Positions 17,613-25,375 of a DNA stretch of 64,000 nucleotides are shown piece by piece. This DNA comes from an uncultured Lachnospiraceae bacterium (GTDB taxonomy: Bacteria > Bacillota > Clostridia > Lachnospirales > Lachnospiraceae). Positions within the stretch are counted from its first letter, which is position 1. Each line of letters starts with the position of its first letter. The position numbers and the translations under genes are program-made. The notes beneath the pieces were generated by a model. It ran no database searches and was not told the origin of the DNA. It worked only from the letters and a program-made list of their open reading frames with translations. The stretch spans positions 62,001-126,000 of the forward strand of contig CAJTXA010000010.1 of assembly GCA_910579865.1 (NCBI GenBank). The letters run 5' to 3'.

Positions 17613-17665
17613 TTTTTTAAAAATTCAAAAAAGTACTTGCACATTCTCAAGCGCTGATGTATATT
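17613..17665 (+). promoter_or_regulatory. argG promoter with a second ARG-box-like half-site
   Basis: TTGCAC at 17637-17642, a 17-base spacer and TATATT at 17660-17665 form the argG promoter. Just upstream, AAAAATTCAA within 17617-17630 matches one half of an ARG box. ArgR hexamers often bridge two such boxes, so the pair at 17572-17589 and 17613-17630 may regulate both directions together. Confidence 0.65.
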
Positions 17666-17703
17666 TAGTATTGATTTATAAACTTACAGGAGGTTGATTA
17701 TTT

Positions 17704-18924
17704 ATGAAAGAGAAAGTAATTTTAGCGTACTCTGGTGGTCTTGACACCACAGCAATTATTCCATGGTTAAAAGAAAACTATGACTATGATGTAATCTGTG
17801 TTTGTGCAGATGTAGGACAAGGCAATGAATTAGATGGATTGGAAGAGCGTGCTAAATTTTCCGGTGCATCAAAATTATATATTGAAGATCTAGTAGACGA
17901 ATTTGTAGATGACTATGTGATCCCAACCGTTCAAGCAAATGCAGTATATGAAAATAAATATTTATTAGGCACTTCTTTTGCAAGACCTGTTATTGCAAAA
18001 AGATTAGTAGAAATCGCAAGAAAAGAAGGAGCTGTAGCTATTTGTCATGGTGCAACTGGCAAAGGAAATGATCAAGTCCGTTTTGAATTAACAATTAAGG
18101 CTCTTGCTCCTGATCTAAAAATTATTGCTCCATGGCGTTGTAACGACACTTGGAAAATGGAATCCCGTGAAGACGAAATTGAATACTGCAAACAACATGG
18201 AATCGATTTGCCTTTCTCTGCTGATAGTAGTTACAGCCGTGATCGCAATTTATGGCATATCAGTCATGAAGGTCTAGAACTGGAAAGTCCTGCAAATGAA
18301 CCAAACTATGAACATTTATTAGTACTTGGTGTCACACCAGAAAAAGCTCCAACTGAAGGGGAATATGTTACAATGACATTCGAAAAAGGAGTTCCTACCA
18401 GCGTAAATGGAGAAAAAATGAAACCAAGTGATATTATTCGCAAATTAAATGAACTTGGTGGAAAGCATGGTATTGGTATTATTGATATTGTAGAAAACCG
18501 TGTAGTTGGTATGAAATCCCGTGGAGTTTATGAAACTCCTGGAGGAACGATTCTTATGGAAGCACATACACAGTTAGAAGAATTGATTTTAGATCGTGAT
18601 ACATTAGATTATAAAAAACTGGTAGCTGTAAAATTTGCCGATTTAGTATATGAAGGAAAATGGTTTACTCCTCTAAGAGAAGCATTACAAGCATTTATTG
18701 AATCTACACAAGAATATGTTACAGGAGAAGTAAAATTTAAACTTTATAAAGGAAATATTATTAAAGCAGGTACTACATCTCCATACAGTTTATATAGTGA
18801 ATCCCTTGCCAGCTTTACCACTGGAGAATTATATGACCACCATGATGCAGAAGGATTTATCAATTTATTTGGATTGTCTATGAAAGTTCGTGCAATGTTA
18901 GAAGCAGAAAGAAATAAAAAATAA
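17704..18924 (+). CDS. argG: Argininosuccinate synthase
   Basis: 406 residues, normal length. It joins citrulline and aspartate using ATP. The ATP loop is ILAYSGGLDTTAI at the N terminus. GATGKGNDQVRFELT, APWR and KSRGVYETPGGTIL are conserved type-I argininosuccinate synthase blocks. CAGGAGG precedes the start. It is transcribed away from argC. argH was not found in the window. A long hairpin follows 36 bases after the stop. Confidence 0.96.
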   Translation: MKEKVILAYSGGLDTTAIIPWLKENYDYDVICVCADVGQGNELDGLEERAKFSGASKLYIEDLVDEFVDDYVIPTVQANAVYENKYLLGTSFARPVIAKRLVEIARKEGAVAICHGATGKGNDQVRFELTIKALAPDLKIIAPWRCNDTWKMESREDEIEYCKQHGIDLPFSADSSYSRDRNLWHISHEGLELESPANEPNYEHLLVLGVTPEKAPTEGEYVTMTFEKGVPTSVNGEKMKPSDIIRKLNELGGKHGIGIIDIVENRVVGMKSRGVYETPGGTILMEAHTQLEELILDRDTLDYKKLVAVKFADLVYEGKWFTPLREALQAFIESTQEYVTGEVKFKLYKGNIIKAGTTSPYSLYSESLASFTTGELYDHHDAEGFINLFGLSMKVRAMLEAERNKK

Positions 18925-18960
18925 CTATCACAGTTCAAAAATCTTTTCATTTTGGACCAC

Positions 18961-19009
18961 TTAGAATGGCTTAACAATTTGTGTAAAGCCTATTGTTAAG
19001 CCATTCTAA
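18961..19009. terminator. 18-bp perfect hairpin between argG and amt (shared terminator)
   Basis: TTAGAATGGCTTAACAAT at 18961-18978 is exactly complementary to 18992-19009 around a 13-base loop. On the plus strand AAAACCTTTATATTTT follows, which is a weak U-tract. On the minus strand no T-run follows. The convergent position suggests a two-way terminator, but the arm is longer and the tail poorer than usual. Confidence 0.6.
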
Positions 19010-19022
19010 AAACCTTTATATT

Positions 19023-20717
19023 TTATTCATCTGTTCCCTGCATAGCATCATATCCTTCCTCTCCGGTTCGAACCTTAATCGCATTTTCTACATGATAAAC
19101 AAATATCTTTCCATCTCCAATATGCCCTGTATAAAGTACTTTCTTAGCTGTATTAATTACCTCAATTGCTGGAATTTTAGCTACTACAATCTCTACTTGA
19201 ATCTTAGGCAGCAACTGCATGTCAATTGGTATCCCACGATAAAATTCGGCAGCACCTTTCTGAACTCCGCATCCAAGCACCTGTGTAACAGTCATTCCTG
19301 TTACTCCAATCTGATTCAAAGCATTTTTCAAAGCTTCAAATTTTGCTTGTTTTGTCAAAATCTCAATTTTCGTCAATTTCACCTCAGAAACTGCATCAAT
19401 ATCACTGGTTTTAACCTGTACTGGAACCGCTTCGTTCATAGAAGCTGCTACTGTAAAATCTCCTATATCTTCCGTTATCATAGCAGAAGTAGTAAAATCT
19501 GCATAGGCACTAACTAACCCATGCTCTGTACTATCTAAACCCTCTACTTCTTCTTTTACTGTTACTCGTAATCCAATTGTTTTATTAATAATATGAAAAA
19601 TAATAGTCATAGTTACAACTACCCAAAGAATCACACTAACTACTCCCAAACACTGAACTCCAAGCATATGAAATCCGCCGCCATAAACCAATCCTCCATC
19701 TACAGCAAATACTCCTGTTAAAATCGTTCCTAACGCACCACAACATCCATGTACACCAATTGCACCAACTGGATCATCCACTTTTAAGACCTTATCTACA
19801 AATTCAATCACTACTACAACTACAATCCCAGCTATCACTCCAACCATTGCTGCTCCAAATGGCGAAACCACATCACATCCAGCTGTAATTGCAACCAATC
19901 CAGCTAATGAACCATTTAAAGTCATAGAAACATCTGGCTTCTTATAACGAATCCAAGTAAATAACATTGTTGTACAAGTTGCAATTGCTGCTGCTAGGTT
20001 TGTTGTTACAAAAATACTAGATGCAGAAATAATTGCTGTATCAGAATCCATCGCTACAGTAGAACAACCATTAAATCCAAACCAGCAAAACCAAAGAATA
20101 AATACTCCAAGTGCCCCCAATGTCAAACTATGTCCTGGAATTGCTCTCGATTTTCCATCCTTTGTATATTTTCCAATACGAGGTCCAAGAATTCTTGCTC
20201 CAATCATTGCTGCAACGCCGCCGACCATATGAACTGCAGTCGATCCAGCAAAATCATGAAATCCTAACTGACCTAACCAGCCGCCGCCCCAAATCCAATG
20301 ACCAGAAATTGGATAAACAAATAAAGAAATCGCTGCACTATAGATACAATAAGAAACAAACTTTGTTCGTTCTGCCATAGCCCCAGATACAATCGTTGCC
20401 GCTGTAGCACAGAACACAGTCTGAAAAATTAAAAATGCAAAAAATGGAACTCCATTTGGAAGAATATAAGAATAATCCTTTGTTGTAAAAAAATCAAGCC
20501 AACCTAAAACACCATTTCCTGCTCCAAACATAATTCCAAAACCAACCAGCCAAAAAATTGGTGTTCCAATACAAAAGTCCATTAAATTTTTCATAATAAT
20601 ATTTCCTGCATTTTTTGCTCTAGTAAATCCTGTCTCTACCATAGCAAATCCTGCCTGCATAAAAAATACTAATGCAGCTCCAAGTAGTACCCAAATCGTA
20701 TTAATTGCTGAAAACAT
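19023..20717 (-). CDS. Ammonium transporter fused to a C-terminal PII signalling domain
   Basis: 564 residues. Residues 1 to about 405 are an Amt/Rh channel with FMQAGFAMVETGFTRAKN, VHMVGGVAAMIGARILGPR and GAIGVHGCCGALGTILTGV, which include the pore histidines. A linker of about 45 residues leads to a GlnB/PII domain from about residue 445 (KLTKIEILTKQAKFEALKNAL, QKGAAEFYRG, HIGDGKIFVYHVENAIKVRTGE). The T-loop reads YRGIPIDM and lacks the tyrosine that is uridylylated in enterobacterial GlnB. Normally GlnK is a separate protein that plugs Amt; here it is covalently attached, implying self-gating by ATP/ADP/2-oxoglutarate. ATG 20717 has GGAGGAG upstream. A leader terminator precedes the gene. 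Confidence 0.93.
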   Translation of the reverse strand: MFSAINTIWVLLGAALVFFMQAGFAMVETGFTRAKNAGNIIMKNLMDFCIGTPIFWLVGFGIMFGAGNGVLGWLDFFTTKDYSYILPNGVPFFAFLIFQTVFCATAATIVSGAMAERTKFVSYCIYSAAISLFVYPISGHWIWGGGWLGQLGFHDFAGSTAVHMVGGVAAMIGARILGPRIGKYTKDGKSRAIPGHSLTLGALGVFILWFCWFGFNGCSTVAMDSDTAIISASSIFVTTNLAAAIATCTTMLFTWIRYKKPDVSMTLNGSLAGLVAITAGCDVVSPFGAAMVGVIAGIVVVVVIEFVDKVLKVDDPVGAIGVHGCCGALGTILTGVFAVDGGLVYGGGFHMLGVQCLGVVSVILWVVVTMTIIFHIINKTIGLRVTVKEEVEGLDSTEHGLVSAYADFTTSAMITEDIGDFTVAASMNEAVPVQVKTSDIDAVSEVKLTKIEILTKQAKFEALKNALNQIGVTGMTVTQVLGCGVQKGAAEFYRGIPIDMQLLPKIQVEIVVAKIPAIEVINTAKKVLYTGHIGDGKIFVYHVENAIKVRTGEEGYDAMQGTDE

Positions 20718-20760
20718 AATAATCTCCTCCTTCACTAAAATAAACCCAACAAAACTATAC

Positions 20761-20855
20761 AAAAAAAAGACGCATTGCCAAAGCAACACGTCATTGTGTT
20801 TGATTTATTTTGTTTATCGTTTTTTATTTCGGTGGTGATTTTAACTCCAATTATA
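20761..20855 (-). promoter_or_regulatory. amt leader with promoter -10 and an attenuator hairpin (possible ANTAR-type antitermination)
   Basis: On the minus strand a TATAAT lies at 20855-20850. About 60 bases further on, GACGTGTTGC (20792-20783) pairs with GCAATGCGTC (20778-20769), with two G-T pairs and a TTTG loop, and is followed by eight T residues. This is a full intrinsic terminator inside the leader, 44 bases before the amt start. An alternative hairpin at 20800-20785, AACAC-AATGAC-GTGTT, overlaps the terminator arm. Its six-base loop has A at position 1 and G at position 4, as in ANTAR-protein target hairpins. The usual second hairpin upstream is not clear. Confidence 0.6.
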
Positions 20856-20864
20856 AAAAAAGGA

Positions 20865-20893
20865 TTGAAAAAAACGGACATCTCTGTTAAACT
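20865..20893 (+). promoter_or_regulatory. Promoter of the AraC-like gene next to amt
   Basis: TTGAAA at 20865-20870, a 17-base spacer and TAAACT at 20888-20893, followed by AAGGAG near 20911 and the ATG at 20923. It runs divergently from, and overlaps, the probable amt promoter region. Confidence 0.6.
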
Positions 20894-20922
20894 AAATAAA
20901 AAATTTTAAAAAGGAGTATTTT

Positions 20923-21666
20923 ATGTATAAGAATTCGTTTCTGCTCAACTGTATGTTACAGCCTCTACTCTCATTAACCACAGCAAATTATCAAATTTAC
21001 CAGGAAAACACCCTCTTTCCTATTACCTTCTCCACTTTTCAAGGTACTTCCACTCCTTGTCTATGGCTTCCAAATACTTGTTATACCCTTATCTGCAACT
21101 TAACAAAAAGCTATCTCTTAGATCTTCCTTCTACAAACGCTCCAAAAGAACTTAGCTTTGAAAAAAATTATCATTATTTTTGTATTACTTTCTTCCCTAG
21201 TGTTCTTCCCTCTGATATCTTAAAAACCACTCTTTCTGATCTTCTCTCTTCTTCTCTCTTTCCTATTCAAATTTCTTCTCTTATTCCTCTTTTCACCGTT
21301 AGCTATCTACAATTCCCTCCTTTATTTATGCAGCACATCCTCTCTGCTTTCACTGCAACTGTCTCAGCCTCCAACCACTCTCTATCCATTCAGCAGCTAG
21401 CCCAAGACTTATCCTATTCGGAGCGTCATATTCGCCGCCTCTTTGAATCCTACATAGGCTATCCTCCTAAAACCTTTTTTCGAATTTTACGTTTTCAAAG
21501 CTCTCTTCAGGAAATCCTAAAAATGCCTGACAGAACAAACTCCGAGTTTATCAATCTTCTTGCTTATTCTGATCAGGCACACTTTCAACGTGAATTTAAA
21601 ACATTTACTACTATGACACCACGCCACTTTATTCAATTTTTACAAAAACTACAATACTGGTCCTAA
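20923..21666 (+). CDS. AraC-family transcriptional regulator with unrecognised N-terminal domain
   Basis: 247 residues. The C-terminal third is an AraC-type DNA-binding domain: SIQQLAQDLSYSERHIRRLF is the first helix-turn-helix, and INLLAYSDQAHFQREFKTFT with TPRHFIQFL is the second. The N-terminal 160 residues resemble the DUF6597-like sensor regions of short AraC proteins but I do not recognise them securely. It is very rich in Ser, Leu and Thr. It is divergent from amt, so a nitrogen-related role is possible but unproven. Its last 18 bases overlap the convergent cardiolipin synthase gene. Confidence 0.8.
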   Translation: MYKNSFLLNCMLQPLLSLTTANYQIYQENTLFPITFSTFQGTSTPCLWLPNTCYTLICNLTKSYLLDLPSTNAPKELSFEKNYHYFCITFFPSVLPSDILKTTLSDLLSSSLFPIQISSLIPLFTVSYLQFPPLFMQHILSAFTATVSASNHSLSIQQLAQDLSYSERHIRRLFESYIGYPPKTFFRILRFQSSLQEILKMPDRTNSEFINLLAYSDQAHFQREFKTFTTMTPRHFIQFLQKLQYWS

Positions 21667-23145
21667 AAGTCTTGAAACCTGTTCCTTAAAACGCACGATT
21701 AAATTTCTCCGACTATAATCATATTTTGTAATCTCTGTTGATTTATGCAAATCATTTAAAAAAATATCAGTCAGCCTCTGTCCAATTTTAGAACTGTAGA
21801 TCACAGCGTTGACTTCAAAATTTAAAAAGAAACTGCGGCTGTCCATATTTGCAGTTCCAAAACAGCACATCATCCCATCTACTATAATCCCCTTTGCGTG
21901 TAAAAATCCATTGTCATACGTATAACATTTTACGCCAGCTGCTAACATATCTCCAATATAGGAATATGTCGCCCAATAAACAAATGGATGATCTGGTTTA
22001 CAAGGAATCATAATTCTTACATCAATTCCAGACATTGCAGCAATTATTAATGCATCCATCATAGATTCATCTGGTATAAAATAAGGTGTTTGAATATAAA
22101 CACTTTTTTTTGCTTTTGCAATCATCCTTACATAGGTATTATGAATCTGTGGATAGCGAGAATCTGGTCCACTTGAAATAATCTGAATTCCTATTTTTTC
22201 CTTTTCTGGTTTATTTTCTATTTCTTCTGTTACTACTACTTCTTCTTGCCAAAGTTTTTCATCAGAAAACAAATTTTGTTTTGCTGCATAGTTCCAATCC
22301 ATCACAAATCGTAATTTTAATCCAATAACTGCCTCTCCAATTACTCTAAGGTGAGTATCTCTCCAATATCCAAACTTTGAATCCAACCCAATATATTCCT
22401 TTCCAATATTAAATCCACCTACAAATCCTATTTTTCCATCCACTACTACAATCTTCCGATGATTTCTATAATTCATACGAAGTTGCAAACGTCCAAATAA
22501 CGCTGGGAAAAACTCTGTAACCTCAATTCCTTCTGTCCGAAGCTTCCTCCAATAAGACTTCCGAACAAAACGTCCTCCCATTCCATCCACCAAAATCCGC
22601 ACGGAAACTCCTTCTTTTACTTTTTGTTTTAAATGTTTCACTAAACGTTCAAATAAAATATCATTTTTAATAATATAGTATTGTATTAAAATATAAAATT
22701 TTGCTTGATCAATTGCTTCTATTAAAGCATCAAATTTTGCATTTCCATCTATATAAATCTCAACTTCATTCTCTTCTGTATAAACTGCCTGTGATGCTTC
22801 TAAATTATAGAGCACCAAATCTTGATACTCTTTTAGTTTCTTATCTGAAATACAAAATTGATTCCGAAAAATATTTTCTTCTTGCTTTTGAATATAAAAA
22901 TTCAATGCATCTTCTATCTCCTTTGTTTTAAACATTTTAAGTTTTCTCATATTCATTCCAAGTAACAGATAAAATACAAAGCCTATCACAGGAATAAAAT
23001 ATAATAAAAGCAGCCATCCCCATACAGCTCTTGGGTCCTTCCGTTCAAAAAACACAATAATAATCGCAAAAAAGCAATCCACTAAAAGCAAATGTTCTGA
23101 CAAAAATCCCATAAAAAAATATAACTTTTCCCATAATTCTTGCAT
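21649..23145 (-). CDS. cls: Cardiolipin synthase
   Basis: 498 residues. Two N-terminal transmembrane helices (about residues 11-28 and 39-62) are followed by a phospholipase-D-type catalytic region with two HKD motifs: HRKIVVVDGKIGFVGG and HAKGIIVDGMMCCFGTAN. It condenses two phosphatidylglycerols to cardiolipin and glycerol at the membrane. AAGGATTTATT precedes the ATG. Length and domain order are those of bacterial ClsA-type enzymes. The stop codon lies inside the end of the convergent AraC gene. Confidence 0.94.
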   Translation of the reverse strand: MQELWEKLYFFMGFLSEHLLLVDCFFAIIIVFFERKDPRAVWGWLLLLYFIPVIGFVFYLLLGMNMRKLKMFKTKEIEDALNFYIQKQEENIFRNQFCISDKKLKEYQDLVLYNLEASQAVYTEENEVEIYIDGNAKFDALIEAIDQAKFYILIQYYIIKNDILFERLVKHLKQKVKEGVSVRILVDGMGGRFVRKSYWRKLRTEGIEVTEFFPALFGRLQLRMNYRNHRKIVVVDGKIGFVGGFNIGKEYIGLDSKFGYWRDTHLRVIGEAVIGLKLRFVMDWNYAAKQNLFSDEKLWQEEVVVTEEIENKPEKEKIGIQIISSGPDSRYPQIHNTYVRMIAKAKKSVYIQTPYFIPDESMMDALIIAAMSGIDVRIMIPCKPDHPFVYWATYSYIGDMLAAGVKCYTYDNGFLHAKGIIVDGMMCCFGTANMDSRSFFLNFEVNAVIYSSKIGQRLTDIFLNDLHKSTEITKYDYSRRNLIVRFKEQVSRLLGPVL

Positions 23146-23218
23146 AATAAATCCTTCCTTTCTCTACTCATTTTACCCACACCCTAACCATAGTATATCA
23201 CACTTTAAAAAAATAAGT

Positions 23219-23424
23219 TTGCATTTCTTTCATTTCATGTTACAATATAGACTAAGACGCCAAAGATACTTTTGTACTAAAAGAAATTCGTTTAATAAAA
23301 TTTTGAAATCTAGCTTTAAAAATAGGATAAAACGTTAAATTTTAGTGCTTTAGTGTATGCTATGGGGAAATCCTAAATACAATCTTACCCCAATTCGGTT
23401 GGTCTAACCGATTGACCACCCGAA
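23219..23424 (+). promoter_or_regulatory. Promoter and long structured leader upstream of a small membrane protein
   Basis: TTGCAT at 23219-23224, a 16-base spacer and TACAAT at 23241-23246 form a good promoter. About 205 bases separate the expected start from the next ATG. Near the end of this leader, TTCGG-TGGTC at 23394-23404 pairs with GACCA-CCGAA at 23414-23424 (one mismatch), followed by CTATTTTATT. GGGG/CCCC pairing also occurs within 23364-23391. I do not recognise a known riboswitch class. It may be an attenuated leader or a small RNA. Confidence 0.5.
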
Positions 23425-23461
23425 CTATTTTATTCAGTTACATAGAGTTATGGAGGTTATT

Positions 23462-23974
23462 ATGACAATACTAAAAGTTCTTCTTATCATTCTAATTATC
23501 CTTGTTGTTATTTTCACTGTATTATATTTCTTAGGCAGAAAAATGCAGAAAAAGCAAGCAGAACAGCAAGCAACAATGGAGGCAGTAGCACAAAATCTAT
23601 CTCTTTATATTATTGACAAAGCAAGGCTAAAACCTGCTGAAGCTAATCTACCAAAGATTGTCGTTGATTCAATACCCAAATATATGAGACGCTTTAAACT
23701 ACCAATTGCAAAAGTAAAAGCTGGTCCTCGTATTATGTCACTTATTTGTGATGAACAAGTATTCTCTCAGATTCTTCCAAAACAGGAAGTAAAAGCTACT
23801 GTAAGCGGCATCTATATCACCAGCGCAAAACGAATTCGTGGTCCTGTTCCAGAGCCAAAGAAAAAGAAAAAATTTCTTGACCGTTTTCGAAAAAAGACTA
23901 CAGAATCGATAGACCAAAAGAAAGCCAACAACGAAAAAGGAAAAAAAGAAAATAAAATAAGTAAAAAGAAATAA
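23462..23974 (+). CDS. Small membrane-anchored basic protein, function unknown
   Basis: 170 residues. One transmembrane helix at about residues 4-28 (LLIILIILVVIFTVLYFLG) leads to a cytoplasmic or surface domain with KARLKPAEANLPKIVVDS and a tail extremely rich in Lys (PEPKKKKKF to the end, NKISKKK). The start ATG 23462 follows GGAGG at 23453-23457; that ribosome site overlaps an earlier in-frame ATG at 23450. I do not recognise the family. The short helix plus basic tail suggests binding to membrane lipid, nucleic acid or ribosomes, but this is a guess. It has its own promoter and terminator. Confidence 0.75.
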   Translation: MTILKVLLIILIILVVIFTVLYFLGRKMQKKQAEQQATMEAVAQNLSLYIIDKARLKPAEANLPKIVVDSIPKYMRRFKLPIAKVKAGPRIMSLICDEQVFSQILPKQEVKATVSGIYITSAKRIRGPVPEPKKKKKFLDRFRKKTTESIDQKKANNEKGKKENKISKKK

Positions 23975-23977
23975 AAT

Positions 23978-24026
23978 AAAAAAGCTATAAAAGAATATTA
24001 TTCACGAATTCTTTTATAGCTTTTTT
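23978..24026. terminator. Bidirectional terminator
   Basis: AAAAAAGCTATAAAAGAAT at 23978-23996 is complementary to 24008-24026. A-runs and T-runs flank both sides, so it can stop transcription of the small membrane protein gene on the plus strand and of the DUF1934 gene on the minus strand. Confidence 0.9.
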
Positions 24027-24030
24027 CTAT

Positions 24031-24483
24031 CTAATTTCTTTCTGAAAGTGCAAGCTCTGCATTTTGCTTTGCTTTTACTACAATCGTAATTACACAATCT
24101 GATATAAACTCATAATTAATATCTAATGCATAGTCTACTACAATCCGAATATCTTCCTCATTCTCTTCAATTTGTATTCGATTTGTATATAATCCAATCA
24201 TCAAGTTTCCAAATGGTGTATTATAGTAAGTCATATTCTTTTTCTTTTCTTCAAAAATCATATGCACATTTGTCAGTCCTTTTTTCGTAATATCCACAAT
24301 CCCATTCATAAACTTAATTGTATTTTTAGAAACTCCTTCGTACTCTTCTATCATTTCATCATAGAGGATATATTGTTTTCCACCACGGTTAAAATATTGT
24401 CCGCCTGTAATTACCTCTATTACTTCATCCGAATTTACTGCAAATTGCAGTCCCGAAACAGATACTAATACCTCTTTTGTCAT
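24031..24483 (-). CDS. DUF1934 (YwiB-like) calycin-fold protein
   Basis: 150 residues. The pattern of short beta-strands (YILYDEMIEEYEGVSKNTIKF, in parts; VHMIFEEKKKNMTYYNTPFG; LDINYEFISDCVITIVV) matches DUF1934/YwiB, a small beta-barrel family of unknown role common in Firmicutes. ATG 24483 has GAGGG upstream. It begins ten bases after the murI stop and is therefore cotranscribed with murI. Ends in a bidirectional terminator. Confidence 0.75.
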   Translation of the reverse strand: MTKEVLVSVSGLQFAVNSDEVIEVITGGQYFNRGGKQYILYDEMIEEYEGVSKNTIKFMNGIVDITKKGLTNVHMIFEEKKKNMTYYNTPFGNLMIGLYTNRIQIEENEEDIRIVVDYALDINYEFISDCVITIVVKAKQNAELALSERN

Positions 24484-24493
24484 AATCTTCCCT

Positions 24494-25324
24494 CTAATAC
24501 TCCTCAATATTTATCTGCATTGTCCGTTCTGCTGAACATGGCAGAATCGATGCTGCAAATTGTTTAAATCGCTCTGGCGTATCACTTACATAGAACATAT
24601 GCATCTGCTCTATATCTTGTTTTTGCCTATTTTCCAATTTTTCTTTTCGTAACAGCCGTTGTAATTCTCTTGCTGTTTCATACGCTGGATTTACTAATGT
24701 TACATTCTCTCCCATCAATCTTCCAAGTGTACTTTGTAAAAGTGGATAATGTGTACATCCTAAAATTAATGTATCAATATCATATTGTTTAACCTCATCC
24801 AAATAACGATTTGCTATTGCATCTAAAATAGGATCGTTTAAAAAAGTTCCCTCCTCTACAATTGGTACAAAAAGTGGACATGCTTTTCCAACCACAGTAA
24901 GCTCTGGATTTAAATCTTGAATAAAATGGGTATAAATTTTACTCTGAATCGTTGCTTGTGTAGCAATAATCCCAATTTTCCCATTTTGGGTTGTATTTGC
25001 CGCAATCTTTGCTCCTGGTTTTATTACACCAAGAATAGGAATCTCTAACTCTCTGCGAATCTCTTCTAATGCAAGCGCACTCGCTGTATTACATGCCACA
25101 ACAATTGCTTTTACTTCTTTTGTCTGTAAAAAGCGAACAATCTGTTTGGAATACTTTAAAATTGTTGCTCTTGACTTTGTTCCATATGGCACACGAGCCG
25201 TATCACCAAAATATACAATCTTCTCATTTGGTATCTGACACATAATCTCTCTGGCAACTGTAAGACCACCAAATCCAGAATCAAATACACCAATGGGTGC
25301 ATTTTGCAATTCCATCCGTTTCAC
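24494..25324 (-). CDS. murI: Glutamate racemase
   Basis: 276 residues. It makes D-glutamate for peptidoglycan. Both catalytic cysteines are visible in VACNTASALA and LGCTHYPLL, and the N-terminal GVFDSGFGGLTVAREI and YFGDTARVPYG are conserved. A GTG at 25324 with AAAGAGA upstream and an ATG at 25315 are both possible starts. It lies 51 bases after ddl, so ddl-murI-DUF1934 form a cell-wall-precursor operon. Confidence 0.95.
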   Translation of the reverse strand: MKRMELQNAPIGVFDSGFGGLTVAREIMCQIPNEKIVYFGDTARVPYGTKSRATILKYSKQIVRFLQTKEVKAIVVACNTASALALEEIRRELEIPILGVIKPGAKIAANTTQNGKIGIIATQATIQSKIYTHFIQDLNPELTVVGKACPLFVPIVEEGTFLNDPILDAIANRYLDEVKQYDIDTLILGCTHYPLLQSTLGRLMGENVTLVNPAYETARELQRLLRKEKLENRQKQDIEQMHMFYVSDTPERFKQFAASILPCSAERTMQINIEEY

Positions 25325-25375
25325 ATCTCTTTCTTTGTCTAATTTTACAAATCCTTATGTAAACTTTTTTATTCT

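Noticed and set aside
23246..23330. Resemblance of GACGCCAAAG in the leader at 23257-23266 to a cyclic-di-GMP riboswitch
   Set aside because: The conserved GEMM tetraloop and receptor elements are not present around it.
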